Assembly (NCBI GenBank): GCA_945890485.1
Contig: CAMDCN010000008.1
Location: forward strand, 1-64,000
Reading direction: 5' to 3'
Source: Candidatus Sulfopaludibacter sp. SbA3
GTDB lineage: Bacteria; Acidobacteriota; Terriglobia; Bryobacterales; Bryobacteraceae
DNA length: 64,000 nucleotides
Shown one piece after another: positions 35,028 to 44,242 of the stretch. Position 1 is the first letter of the stretch, and the number at the start of each line of letters is the position of its first letter. The translations under genes and the position numbers were made by a program. A model generated the notes under the pieces. The model had not been told where the DNA came from, ran no database searches, and was given only the letters and a program-made list of their open reading frames with translations.

Positions 35028-37298
35028 ATGTCATCCAGCAATTTATCAGGGATTGGTCCGGACCGGCGCTCTCCTGCCGTGCTTCCAGCGCTTGGGACGC
35101 GGACGTACCGACTGGAGCCAGTCGATGCGAACCCGGCCGAGGAGGCACAGCAAAATGGCGCCTTGCTGGATATTTGGTGGTTGATCATGGGGCGGAAGGG
35201 CCTGATCCTCACCACTCTGACGTTGGGGCTCATGATTACTGCGTTCGCTACGATTACACAAGTGCCCACTTACCTTGCTCGCACGACGATTGAGGTGAAC
35301 CCGCCTCCCGATGTAGCGAGCATGGGTAAAGATAGTGGCGACATTGGGGGCGGCGGCAGTGATTCGTACCTGCAGACGCAGGTGCGCATACTGCAGAGCC
35401 AAAGCCTGCGGAAGCAGATGGCTGCGCGAGTTGCGCGGCAACCTGCACGTGCTGTAGCGGCCAAGGATAATCTGGCTTCGTTGCGAAACGCTCTAAGCCT
35501 GCCGAACTGGCGGCGCGAACCGTCGGACAACGTCGATGTCAAGGTGATTCCGCTTGAGCGGACCCGGATGATCGAACTGGTTGCGGAGGCTGAAAGTCCG
35601 GAGTTGGCAGCGCACTACCTGAACCTGCTGACTTCCGAGTACACGCAAACACTATTGCAGACACGATGGGAGTCCGCAGAGGTTACGACGCAATGGCTGA
35701 CCCGCCAATTGGATGGCTTGCGCGACAAATTGCGGCAATCCGAGGGCGAGGTGCAGAAGTACCGCATGACGTCCGGGATGTTATTCAGCGACGACAAGCA
35801 GAGCGTGGAGGAGGCCAAACTGCGTCAGTTACAGGATGAACTGGCGCGAGCTGAAGTGGACCGGGTGGCGAAGCAGTCGGCGTATGAAATTGCGGAGACG
35901 AGCCTGGCGGAGGCCGTGCCGCAGATCATTGATAACGGAAGGTTGAGCGGCTACCAAGTAAAGCTTGCGGAGTTAGGCCGGGAGCGTGCCGAGTTGAAAT
36001 CCATGTACACGCCGGAGCACTACCGGGTGATTCGGGTGGAGGCACAGATTAGAGAATTGGAGACAACGCTCCGGCGAGAGCGGGAGAACATCATCTCGCG
36101 GATGAAGAACGATTTTGATGGGGCCAAGCGCCGGGAGCAGTTGCTGCGGGCGGCCTTCGTGGCGCAGACGGCGCGAGCCCGGGACCATTCGAAGCAACTG
36201 GGGACATACGAAATTCTCAAGCGAGAGGCGGAGAGCAATCGACGGCTTTATGACGACCTGCTGGAGCGCGTGAAGGGAGCTGGACTAACGGCGGCGATCC
36301 AGACGACGAATGTTCGGGTGGTTGACCCCGCGGATGTCCCGACTGCGCCATACCGGCCCAGCCTGATCAAGAACTTTGCCATGGGACTGGCGATGAGCTT
36401 GTTGGTGGCGGCGGGATTAGTGCTGGGGGCTGAGAATATCAACCATAGCCTTAAGGCGCCGGGAGAGGCGTCCTACCTTCTCAAATTGCCGGAACTTGGG
36501 GTAATTCCCGACATGAAGCGGTTGCCGGAGCTGAACCCGCCGAGTACATCTTTGACAAAGCTGCTGCGGGAGCCGGACGGGAGCGAAAGTGCGGGCGGTC
36601 AGCTCATCGCGCTGCAGAATCGGTCGTGGACGGTGGCCGAGTCCTTTCGCAGCACCTTAGCCTCAATCCTGTTTGCGAAAGGGCAAGCTGTGTTGCCGCG
36701 AGTGATTCTGATTACCAGCGTCAATCGGGGGGAGGGCAAGAGTACGACCGTGTCGAACCTGGGTGTTTCGCTTGCGGAGATCAATCAACGCGTTCTTTTG
36801 ATTGACGCGGACATGAGGAAACCGAATTTGCATAAAGCGTTTGGCGTTGCCAATACGTGGGGTCTGAGTGACCTGTTGCGAGAGCAGACCTCGTTGCGCG
36901 ACGTGCCGTTGGAGGCGTTGGCCAGGCAAACGGAAGTGAGTGGTCTCTATCTGCTGCCGAGCGGACCGGGAACGGTTAGCATATCGAGCCTACTGTACTC
37001 GAAGCGGGCGGCGGAGCTGTTGGATCGCTTCCGGGAGGAGTTCGACATGGTGATTATCGACACCCCGCCCATGCAGTATGTGTCTGATGCCCGCGTGCTC
37101 GGGCGATTGGCGGATGGGGTGATCATCGTGATCCGAGCGTCGCGGACTTTGCGCGACGAGGCTTTGAACATAAGCCGTCGGCTCAAGGAAGACGGAATCC
37201 CGGTGCTGGGTACCATCCTGAATGCGTGGGACCTGAAGAATCGGTCGCGGTATGGCTCGTACCGTTACCCGTATGGATCGACTGAGGCCGAGGATTAG
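35028..37298 (+). CDS. Wzz-tyrosine autokinase fusion (Wzc-like)
   Basis: The 756-residue protein combines a Wzz part with a BY-kinase. The Wzz part has membrane helices near residues 52-75 and 445-465 with a long helical periplasmic region. The BY-kinase contains Walker A NRGEGKSTT (about 565-573), Walker A' LLIDADMRKPNL (about 590) and Walker B MVIIDTPP (about 673). The tail RYGSYRYPYG (about 739-748) supplies a cluster of four Tyr, the typical autophosphorylation site. ATG 35028 with AGAGGAAG is preferred to GTG 34992. It controls length and export of polymer B with Wza. Confidence 0.9.
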   Translation: MSSSNLSGIGPDRRSPAVLPALGTRTYRLEPVDANPAEEAQQNGALLDIWWLIMGRKGLILTTLTLGLMITAFATITQVPTYLARTTIEVNPPPDVASMGKDSGDIGGGGSDSYLQTQVRILQSQSLRKQMAARVARQPARAVAAKDNLASLRNALSLPNWRREPSDNVDVKVIPLERTRMIELVAEAESPELAAHYLNLLTSEYTQTLLQTRWESAEVTTQWLTRQLDGLRDKLRQSEGEVQKYRMTSGMLFSDDKQSVEEAKLRQLQDELARAEVDRVAKQSAYEIAETSLAEAVPQIIDNGRLSGYQVKLAELGRERAELKSMYTPEHYRVIRVEAQIRELETTLRRERENIISRMKNDFDGAKRREQLLRAAFVAQTARARDHSKQLGTYEILKREAESNRRLYDDLLERVKGAGLTAAIQTTNVRVVDPADVPTAPYRPSLIKNFAMGLAMSLLVAAGLVLGAENINHSLKAPGEASYLLKLPELGVIPDMKRLPELNPPSTSLTKLLREPDGSESAGGQLIALQNRSWTVAESFRSTLASILFAKGQAVLPRVILITSVNRGEGKSTTVSNLGVSLAEINQRVLLIDADMRKPNLHKAFGVANTWGLSDLLREQTSLRDVPLEALARQTEVSGLYLLPSGPGTVSISSLLYSKRAAELLDRFREEFDMVIIDTPPMQYVSDARVLGRLADGVIIVIRASRTLRDEALNISRRLKEDGIPVLGTILNAWDLKNRSRYGSYRYPYGSTEAED

Positions 37299-37308
37299 GC
37301 GGGGCTGG

Positions 37309-37935
37309 ATGAGAAACGCGCTGGACCGGATCGTTTGTCTCGGCGGGTTGGTTGTGTTGGCGCCTTTGCTGGCGGTGATTGCGGTGCTGGTGCGCTGCGG
37401 GGATGGCGGTCCCATCTTGTTCCGGCAGGAACGGATTGGGCGCTGGGGCCGGCCGTTCGAACTGCTGAAATTTCGTTCGATGCGGACGAGCAACGAGGGC
37501 CCTGCCATTACGGCGGCCGGGGACAGCCGGATTACAAAGATCGGCCATAGATTGCGGAAGTACAAGCTCGATGAGTTGCCGCAGTTGTGGAATGTGGTGC
37601 GGGGAGACATGAGTTTGGTTGGTCCGCGGCCGGAAGTGAGCCGATACGTCAACCCGGTCGATACGGTTTGGCAACGGGTGCTGAGCGTACGGCCAGGAAT
37701 CACCGACCTCGCGACCCTGGTCTATCGCAACGAAGAAGAAGTACTCGGTGGAGCGGACGACTCGGAACGTCTCTACCGCGATGTCGTGCTGCCCGAGAAA
37801 CTTCGGCTCAACATCAGCTACCTGGAGCGCTCCACCCCCTTGCGGGACTTAAAGCTGATTCTGTTGACCATCCGCTACAGCATGTTTCCCGTTAGTTTTG
37901 AGCCGGAAGTTGTGAAGAAGAGATTAGTCGCCTAG
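37309..37935 (+). CDS. Short polyprenol-phosphate sugar-1-phosphate transferase
   Basis: The 208-residue protein corresponds to the catalytic domain only (PglC-like architecture). An N-terminal re-entrant helix LDRIVCLGGLVVLAPLLAVI is followed by FELLKFRSMRT, YKLDELPQLWNVVRGDMSLV and RPGITDLATLVYRNEEEVLG. It begins the lipid-linked repeat unit of system B. It lacks the multi-span N-terminal half found in the system A paralogue. ATG 37309 follows the kinase stop by 10 bp; in-frame ATG codons at 37252-37273 would overlap the kinase gene. Confidence 0.86.
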   Translation: MRNALDRIVCLGGLVVLAPLLAVIAVLVRCGDGGPILFRQERIGRWGRPFELLKFRSMRTSNEGPAITAAGDSRITKIGHRLRKYKLDELPQLWNVVRGDMSLVGPRPEVSRYVNPVDTVWQRVLSVRPGITDLATLVYRNEEEVLGGADDSERLYRDVVLPEKLRLNISYLERSTPLRDLKLILLTIRYSMFPVSFEPEVVKKRLVA

Positions 37936-37944
37936 GTGAGCCAG

Positions 37945-39171
37945 ATGAGTAAATCTCCGTACATTCCCTTTAATCTGCCCGAGATCGGCGAAGAAGAGAT
38001 CACCGCTGTAGTTGAGACGATGCGATCAGGGTGGTTGACCACCGGCGCCCGGACCGCAGCCTTCGAGACTAACTTCCAAGCGTACACCGGGGCGAAGTAT
38101 GCCCTGGCCCTAAACTCCTGCACGGCGGCTCTGCACGTGGCGCTTGTAGCGCTCGGTATTGGGCCGGGAGACGAAGTGATTACTACGCCTCTAACGTTCT
38201 GCTCGACGGTTCATGCCATCGTCCATACGGGTGCGTCCCCGGTGCTGGCGGATGTGGATGACGCCGGGAATCTGGATCCGGAGTCGGTCGCCGCCAGGAT
38301 CACACCGAGGACAAAGGCGTTGCTGCCGGTTCACCTCGCGGGCCTGCCGTGCCGTATGGACGAACTTTGGGAACTGGCCAGGCGTCATCGACTCTTCGTG
38401 GTGGAGGACGCCGCGCACGCGGTGGGGACCCACTACAGGCGACACCATTTGGGGGCAGAGGGTGCATCGCAGAGCGATGCTGTCGCTTACAGTTTCTATG
38501 CCACCAAGAATCTAACGACCGGCGAAGGCGGGATGGTCACGACAAACCGCGAAGAGTTATTTCTTCGCATGAAGTGCCTGGCACTGCACGGTATCAATCG
38601 TGACGCATGGAATCGATATGCCGAGAAGGGCTCGTGGTTCTATCAGGTTTTGGAGCCGGGATTTAAGTACAACCTGAGCGACCTGCAATCCGCCATCGGC
38701 TTACAACAATTGCGGAAGATCGAGCGGTTCACCGAACGTCGGCGAGAGCTGGCGGGGCGCTATCAACGCGCGTTCTCGGCGATACCAGAGCTCGAGTGCC
38801 CGCCGGAGGCCAGCGAAGGACGGCATGCTTGGCACCTATATATCCTTCGCCTGCGGGTCGACCAATTGAGGATCGGGCGAGATGCCTTTCTTGTCGAACT
38901 GAGAGAGCGGGGCATCGGGATCAGTGTTCACTTCATTCCCGTGCCGCTGCATCCGGTCTACCAGGATTTGGGCGTTTCGTATCCCTGCCCTCGGGCCATT
39001 GCAATGTATGAGCGGATGTTCTCTTTACCCCTGTACCCGGCGATGACGGATGAGCAGGTGGAACGGGTCATCTTCGCGGTAAGCGAGATCGTCCGCGAAC
39101 ATCGCGTTAGCGTGGGTGCGGTGGTGGCGACCGCGCAAGCTTCGGCTGCCGCGCTGGCCAGTGGCCAGTAG
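37945..39171 (+). CDS. DegT/DnrJ/EryC1-family sugar aminotransferase
   Basis: The 408-residue PLP enzyme shows LNSCTAALHVALVALGIGPG, VVEDAAHAVGTHY and the Schiff-base Lys in SFYATKNLTTGEGGM (about residue 193). It should convert a UDP-keto-sugar to an amino sugar. With the WbpM/PglF-type dehydratase encoded next, the most likely substrate is UDP-4-keto-6-deoxy-GlcNAc, as in LegC/PglE (inference). Its C-terminal 30 residues are Ala/Val-rich and appear extra. GTG 37936 is an alternative start. Confidence 0.88.
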   Translation: MSKSPYIPFNLPEIGEEEITAVVETMRSGWLTTGARTAAFETNFQAYTGAKYALALNSCTAALHVALVALGIGPGDEVITTPLTFCSTVHAIVHTGASPVLADVDDAGNLDPESVAARITPRTKALLPVHLAGLPCRMDELWELARRHRLFVVEDAAHAVGTHYRRHHLGAEGASQSDAVAYSFYATKNLTTGEGGMVTTNREELFLRMKCLALHGINRDAWNRYAEKGSWFYQVLEPGFKYNLSDLQSAIGLQQLRKIERFTERRRELAGRYQRAFSAIPELECPPEASEGRHAWHLYILRLRVDQLRIGRDAFLVELRERGIGISVHFIPVPLHPVYQDLGVSYPCPRAIAMYERMFSLPLYPAMTDEQVERVIFAVSEIVREHRVSVGAVVATAQASAAALASGQ

Positions 39172-39205
39172 CTCTGTGCCAGTTGGAGTAGGGGAGATTC
39201 CAGCA

Positions 39206-41125
39206 ATGAAGAAGAATAGAACGCTTCAATTCCTTCTCTATCACCGCCAGTTTCTAATCGCGCTGTTACACGGCATGCTCATCGTGCTTTCGATGATGTT
39301 TGCTTTCCTGTTGCGGTTCGAGTATTCGGTGCCCAGGGAACTGCTGCCGATCCTGACCGCGGCACTGTGGCTTGCGCTACTTGTGAAACTGCCCGTATTT
39401 CTTCTCCGGCGGCACGACAAAGGCTGGTGGCGCTACTCCGGAATTGTCGACTTGCAGAAGCTGTTCGTGACCAATGTTCTGGCATCTCTCAGCTTTGCGA
39501 TTGTCGCCACGTTGGCGATCGGGGCGAGCTTTCCCCGCTCAATTTTCTGTATCGACTTTCTTTTGTGTTTTCTGGCCACGGCCGGGTTGCGGTTTTCGGT
39601 TCGGGTATACCGCGAAAGTGTGGCGCAGGAGTTCCACGCCAAAGGCTCGGCTAAGGGCTTGCTAATTTACGGGGCCGGCCAGGCAGGCTTGAGCATTGCT
39701 AAAGAGATTCGGTCGAACCCGTCGCTAGGCTATCACGTGATTGGCTTTCTGGATGATTCCTTTTCCAAGCGAGGTGCCACGCTCGGCGGCGCGGCCGTCC
39801 TGGGTACGGGGCGTGAGGCGGCGCTGATCGTCGATATGGCGCGCAAATCGAATCGTCCAGTCGCCGAGATTCTGATTGCGATGCCGTCCGCCGGGGCGGA
39901 ACAGATGCGAGAGGCCGTGGCGAACTGCCGCGCTGCCGCCGTGCCGTTCAAGACGATTCCTGGCGTCGGCGAGATGTTGACAGGCAAGGTTCTCACGAGT
40001 CAGATTCGAGAGGTGTCCGTGATCGATCTGCTGGGCCGCGACCCGGTGGAGCTTGACGAGGCGTTGATCCAGGAGCAGTTGCAGGGCCGCGCGGTTCTGG
40101 TCACCGGAGCCGGCGGTTCGATTGGGTCGGAGATTTGCCGGCAGGTCGCAGGCTACAACCCACGCCGGTTGGTGTTGCTGGACCAAGCTGAAAGTGATCT
40201 CTTTCGCATTCATTTAGAGCTATTGGAACGCTTGCCTGAGGACCGGTTGGTTCCGGCGGTGGCAGACATCTGCGACCCGCAGAGATTGGACGAGATTATC
40301 AGCCATCAGCGGGTAGATGTAATCTTGCACGCGGCGGCCTATAAACACGTTCCGATGATGGAGTGCCATCTCTTTGAAGCGGTTCGGAACAACGTGCTCG
40401 GCACTCATAATCTGGTGGAGGCGGCAACCCGAAATGGTGTGTCGCGATTCCTGATGATCTCCTCCGACAAGGCTGTGAATCCCACCAATATCATGGGGTT
40501 GACCAAGCGGGTTGCCGAACTGATTATCACTTCAATGCCCGCCCACACGGGCCGTACGGAATATGTGGCCGTGCGGTTTGGCAACGTTCTCGGCAGCAAC
40601 GGCAGTGTCATTCCACTGTTCCGGAAACAGATTGCGACGGGGGGGCCGATCACCGTGACCCATCCGGATATGCAGCGATACTTCATGACGATCCCCGAGG
40701 CCGTGCAGTTGGTATTGCAGGCCTCCGTGATGGGGAAGGGGACTGAGATTTTCGTGCTCGACATGGGTGCGCCCGTAAAGATTCTCGATCTGGCGCAGAA
40801 CATGGCACGATTGTCCGGAAAGACCCCTGGCGTGGATATTGAAATCCGTTTCACCGGCTTGCGTCCGGGCGAGAAGCTATACGAAGAGCTGTCGGCTGAG
40901 GGCGAGGACTTCCAGCCGACGCACCATAACAAGATCAAAATCTATTGCGGGCCGCGTTTGGGACGTACGCGGATGCGCGACTGGGTTGAGCATGTCCGCC
41001 GAGCGATCGAGGTCCGTGACGAGGTTCAGTTGCTGAGCCTGCTCAAGGAAATTGTGCCCGAGTACCAACCTTCCGGACGATACCGTGAAATTCTGGCCGA
41101 CGTCCGCCAGGGTCATCCCGCTTAA
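39206..41125 (+). CDS. Membrane-bound UDP-GlcNAc 4,6-dehydratase (WbpM/PglF/FlaA1-like)
   Basis: The 639-residue protein has four N-terminal membrane helices (about 11-130), a first Rossmann region with GAGQAGLSIAKEI, and a second NAD-binding SDR domain (VTGAGGSIGSEICRQV, about 300-316). The family catalytic stretch is SSDKAVNPTNIMGLTKR, where Met takes the place of the usual SDR Tyr, as is normal in large WbpM-type enzymes. The HPDMQRYFMTIPEA motif is also present. It produces the 4-keto-6-deoxy intermediate for amino sugars. ATG 39206 has GGGGAG upstream. Confidence 0.88.
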   Translation: MKKNRTLQFLLYHRQFLIALLHGMLIVLSMMFAFLLRFEYSVPRELLPILTAALWLALLVKLPVFLLRRHDKGWWRYSGIVDLQKLFVTNVLASLSFAIVATLAIGASFPRSIFCIDFLLCFLATAGLRFSVRVYRESVAQEFHAKGSAKGLLIYGAGQAGLSIAKEIRSNPSLGYHVIGFLDDSFSKRGATLGGAAVLGTGREAALIVDMARKSNRPVAEILIAMPSAGAEQMREAVANCRAAAVPFKTIPGVGEMLTGKVLTSQIREVSVIDLLGRDPVELDEALIQEQLQGRAVLVTGAGGSIGSEICRQVAGYNPRRLVLLDQAESDLFRIHLELLERLPEDRLVPAVADICDPQRLDEIISHQRVDVILHAAAYKHVPMMECHLFEAVRNNVLGTHNLVEAATRNGVSRFLMISSDKAVNPTNIMGLTKRVAELIITSMPAHTGRTEYVAVRFGNVLGSNGSVIPLFRKQIATGGPITVTHPDMQRYFMTIPEAVQLVLQASVMGKGTEIFVLDMGAPVKILDLAQNMARLSGKTPGVDIEIRFTGLRPGEKLYEELSAEGEDFQPTHHNKIKIYCGPRLGRTRMRDWVEHVRRAIEVRDEVQLLSLLKEIVPEYQPSGRYREILADVRQGHPA

Positions 41126-41137
41126 GGAGATATCAAG

Positions 41138-41977
41138 TTGAGCGCAGCTACTAATCCTCTTCCCATTCTTCGGATTGCTCCGAGCAAAGGATGGGTCTCT
41201 CTTCAACTGAAAGAGCTCTTTGCTTACCGCGAGCTGCTCTACTTCTTGATCTGGCGCGACATAAAGGTCCGGTACAAGCAGACGGCCCTGGGCGCAGCAT
41301 GGGCCATCATTCAACCCTTTTTCACAATGCTGGTGTTTAGTCTGTTCTTTGGCAAATTGGCGAAGATTCAGTCTGACGGTCTGCCTTACCCGGTATTCGC
41401 TTACGCAGCCTTGGTGCCTTGGACGTTCTTTGCACAGGGCCTGAGCCAAGCGTCGGATAGCTTGGTGGGCAGCGCCAATCTGATTCGAAAGGTCTATTTC
41501 CCACGACTGGCGATCCCCGTGGGCACGGTTGCCAGCGGCGTTGTGGACTTCATGCTCGCCTTCTTCGTCCTGCTGTTGCTGATGCTCTACTACGGAGTTA
41601 CGCCGACCTGGAACATCGTCTGGCTGCCGCTCCTGCTGGTTCTCGCGCTGATTACCGCCTTGGGTGTTGGGCTTTGGCTTTCTGCCTTGAACGTCAAATT
41701 TCGGGACGTGAAGTACGTCGTGCCATTCATCACGCAATTCTGGATGTTTGCCACCCCTATCGCCTACCCCAGTAGCTTGCTGCCGGCGGAGTGGCGGCCG
41801 GTGTATGCATTGAACCCAATGGTGGGCGTTGTTGAGGGCTTCCGGTGGGCGCTTCTGGGTACGGACACGGCTCCGGGGCCTATGTTGCTGGTCTCGGCGA
41901 CCGTGGCAGTGCTGCTCCTGGTGGGCGGGGCCTTTGTGTTCCGGCGCATGGAAAAGAGTTTTGCTGACGTGGTCTAA
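41138..41977 (+). CDS. wzm: ABC-2 type polysaccharide transporter permease (Wzm-like)
   Basis: The 279-residue inner-membrane protein has six hydrophobic segments and the Wzm/TagG/RfbA pattern: FAYRELLYFLIWRDIKVRYK near the start, LGAAWAIIQPFFTMLVF, VFAYAALVPWTFFAQGL and FWMFATPIAYPSSLLP. It forms the channel of an ABC exporter for undecaprenyl-linked glycan. AAGGAGA lies seven bases before a TTG start. The matching ATPase gene lies about 12 kb downstream (54077), an unusual separation. Confidence 0.9.
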   Translation: MSAATNPLPILRIAPSKGWVSLQLKELFAYRELLYFLIWRDIKVRYKQTALGAAWAIIQPFFTMLVFSLFFGKLAKIQSDGLPYPVFAYAALVPWTFFAQGLSQASDSLVGSANLIRKVYFPRLAIPVGTVASGVVDFMLAFFVLLLLMLYYGVTPTWNIVWLPLLLVLALITALGVGLWLSALNVKFRDVKYVVPFITQFWMFATPIAYPSSLLPAEWRPVYALNPMVGVVEGFRWALLGTDTAPGPMLLVSATVAVLLLVGGAFVFRRMEKSFADVV

Positions 41978-41989
41978 GGCGGTGATTCT

Positions 41990-43036
41990 GTGAACAGTCA
42001 AGCACCCTGTCTCATCATGGCCGAGGTCGCCCAAGCTCACGACGGCAGCCTGGGCACGGCCCATGCATACATCGATGCTGCCGCCAAGGCTGGCGTCGAC
42101 GCCATCAAGTTCCAGACCCACTACGCCGATGCTGAGAGTTCCAGTTATGAAACTTGGCGCGTTCGCTTCAGCCGGCAGGACGCCACGCGCTACGACTACT
42201 GGCAAAGAATGGAGTTTTCTGAATCGCAGTGGCGGGAACTGCGAGACCACGCAGTTAGCAAGGGCTTACGCTTCCTGAGTTCGCCCTTTTCCAAGCGGGC
42301 GGTGGAAGTTCTTCGAAGGGTTGGCGTAGACGCTTGGAAGGTGGCTTCGGGCGAGGTGAACAATCCGCAGTTGTTCCAATTGATGGCCGATTCTGGACTG
42401 CCCATCTACGTTTCAACCGGACTGAGTTCCTGGCAGGAGATCGATGGCGTCGTGGAGCGCTTGGAGCGGCACCGGCTGCAGTATGTGCTGCTCCAGTGCA
42501 CTTCGGTCTATCCATGTCCACCTGAAAAGGTTGGCATCAATGTGCTGCCTGAGTTTCGCCGGCGCTACGGCTGTCCGGTTGGTCTGTCGGACCATTCGGG
42601 GACCATCTATCCTTCGCTGGCTGCCGTGACAATGGGAGCCGAACTGCTGGAAGTGCACGTCACGTTCAGCAGGGAGTGCTTTGGCCCGGATGTGCAGAGT
42701 TCGTTGACTACGACTGAGCTTCGACAACTCGTGGAGGGAGTGCGCTTCGTGGAAACGATGGTAGCGAATCCGGTGGACAAGGACCAAGCCTGCCAAGAAT
42801 TGCAGACCGTTCGAAACCTTTTCACGAAGAGCATTGTGGCGGAGGCGGATCTTCCCGCGGGAACAGTATTGAACGATTGGCACCTGGGCCTGCGCAAGCC
42901 GGGCACCGGACTTCCGGCTGAGCAGTTGGTCCATGTGGTTGGCCGGCGCCTGCTCCGGTCCGTGACTCGGGGCCAGTTCCTGGCTGAAGAGGATTTTGTC
43001 TCGCCTTTGGTGCGGGAGTTACAGGGGCAATCATGA
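41990..43036 (+). CDS. NeuB-family nonulosonic acid synthase
   Basis: The 348-residue protein aligns with sialic/legionaminic acid synthases. It has MAEVAQAHDGSLGTAHAYID at the N-terminus, DAIKFQTH (about residue 37), WKVASGEVNNPQLF, LLQCTSVYP, GLSDHSG and EVHVTFSRECFGPD. A C-terminal SAF/antifreeze-like domain follows (IVAEADLPAGTVLNDWHLGL, about 282-345). It condenses phosphoenolpyruvate with a ManNAc-type six-carbon sugar to give a nine-carbon acid. The N-terminal nHnG segment is altered to AHDG. The exact substrate cannot be decided; partners suggest a legionaminic-type sugar. Confidence 0.88.
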   Translation: MNSQAPCLIMAEVAQAHDGSLGTAHAYIDAAAKAGVDAIKFQTHYADAESSSYETWRVRFSRQDATRYDYWQRMEFSESQWRELRDHAVSKGLRFLSSPFSKRAVEVLRRVGVDAWKVASGEVNNPQLFQLMADSGLPIYVSTGLSSWQEIDGVVERLERHRLQYVLLQCTSVYPCPPEKVGINVLPEFRRRYGCPVGLSDHSGTIYPSLAAVTMGAELLEVHVTFSRECFGPDVQSSLTTTELRQLVEGVRFVETMVANPVDKDQACQELQTVRNLFTKSIVAEADLPAGTVLNDWHLGLRKPGTGLPAEQLVHVVGRRLLRSVTRGQFLAEEDFVSPLVRELQGQS

Positions 43037-44232
43037 GCTGTTCGTGCACAATTGCGGAGTTCTCGGCGATGGCCGTAGGGCAGGAGGCGTCGCTTTCCCG
43101 GGTGATTGAAGTGGCCGACGTGGACGCCTTTGCAAAGCTGAGCGGCGATTTCAATCCGTTGCACATGGAGGATGGCTTCGCCCGCCAGACAAGCTTCCAG
43201 CGAAGAGTAGTGCACGGCATGCTGGTGGGAAGTTATGTCTCGACACTGATCGGGATGCACCTTCCTGGACCCGGCGCACTCTGGGCCGAGCAGCGGTTTC
43301 AATGGCGGGCTCCGGTGTTTATTGGCGACACGGTGAACATGCGGATGCGGATCGTCCACAAGTCCGAGGGGACGCGAACGATTGCGGTGGAAGTCACTGC
43401 GACGAACCAACACGGGAGCATCATTATGGAAGGCAACGGTACGGTGAAGTTGTTGGCGGTTCGGCAAGAGGATCGCGAGGTTCCCCTGGCGGAGCGCGTG
43501 GCCTTGGTCACAGGCGGCGCCCAAGGGGTTGGCGCGGCGGTGGCGGCGGCGCTCGCGGAATCCGGGGCGGCGGTGGTCGTCAACTATCGGACATCCAGCG
43601 AATCGGCCAGGGACCTTTGTGAGCAGGTTCAGCAGATGGGCGGGCGGGCGATGGCATTTTGCGCCGATGTCACCGATTCGGTTGCGGTGAACGAGATGCT
43701 GGCGGCGGCCGAGGAGGAGTTCGGGCGGCCAGTTGATGTTCTGGTTAACAATGCTGCCGGCCGGCTAGTGCCGCGTGAGTTTTCTCGCCTGCAATGGGGT
43801 GACGTCGAGGCAGCCTTCGCGATGCAACTGAAAGCCGCGTTTACTTGCACGCAGGCCGTGCTTCCTGGCATGGTGGCGCGAAGGTCGGGCGTGATTGTAA
43901 ACATCGGTTCGGCGATCACATGGGACGTGCCACCCGCGCAGTCGGCAGGAGCGGCGATGGCCAAGGCGGCCATCAAGGCGATGACGAAATCGGTAGCGCA
44001 GGAGCTAGGACCCTCGGGCGTACGGGTAAACATGGTTTCGCCCGGATTGACGGAAACGACCGCTCTGGCGGAGGTGCCCGAGCGATTGCGAAAGCTGCAG
44101 GCGATGCAGACGCCGTTGCGACGATTGGCGGCTCCGGAGGACATTGCGGCGGTCGTGACCTTTTTGTGTTCGAGTGCAAGTCGTCACATGACTGGCGTCG
44201 ATGTGCCAGTGTGTGGTGGCGTGCACATGTAG
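43033..44232 (+). CDS. Fusion of MaoC-like hydratase and short-chain dehydrogenase
   Basis: The 399-residue protein has two domains. Residues about 1-150 form a MaoC/(R)-specific enoyl-hydratase hot-dog with the catalytic motif LSGDFNPLHMEDGFARQTSF. Residues about 155-399 form an SDR with VTGGAQGVGAAVAAALAESG, VLVNNAAG and a terminal GVDVPVCGG. In the SDR the usual YxxxK reads AAMAK, so the catalytic Tyr is replaced by Ala while the Lys and upstream Ser remain. Such fusions handle 3-hydroxyacyl/enoyl thioesters, and an ACP gene lies nearby. It overlaps NeuB by 4 bp. Confidence 0.83.
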   Translation: MSCSCTIAEFSAMAVGQEASLSRVIEVADVDAFAKLSGDFNPLHMEDGFARQTSFQRRVVHGMLVGSYVSTLIGMHLPGPGALWAEQRFQWRAPVFIGDTVNMRMRIVHKSEGTRTIAVEVTATNQHGSIIMEGNGTVKLLAVRQEDREVPLAERVALVTGGAQGVGAAVAAALAESGAAVVVNYRTSSESARDLCEQVQQMGGRAMAFCADVTDSVAVNEMLAAAEEEFGRPVDVLVNNAAGRLVPREFSRLQWGDVEAAFAMQLKAAFTCTQAVLPGMVARRSGVIVNIGSAITWDVPPAQSAGAAMAKAAIKAMTKSVAQELGPSGVRVNMVSPGLTETTALAEVPERLRKLQAMQTPLRRLAAPEDIAAVVTFLCSSASRHMTGVDVPVCGGVHM

Positions 44233-44242
44233 GGAGGCAGGA

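Noticed and set aside
42661-42720. NeuB motif reads GPDV instead of GPDH
   Set aside because: As I recall, the Neisseria enzyme also lacks His at this place (GPDI), so this is family variation and not a defect.
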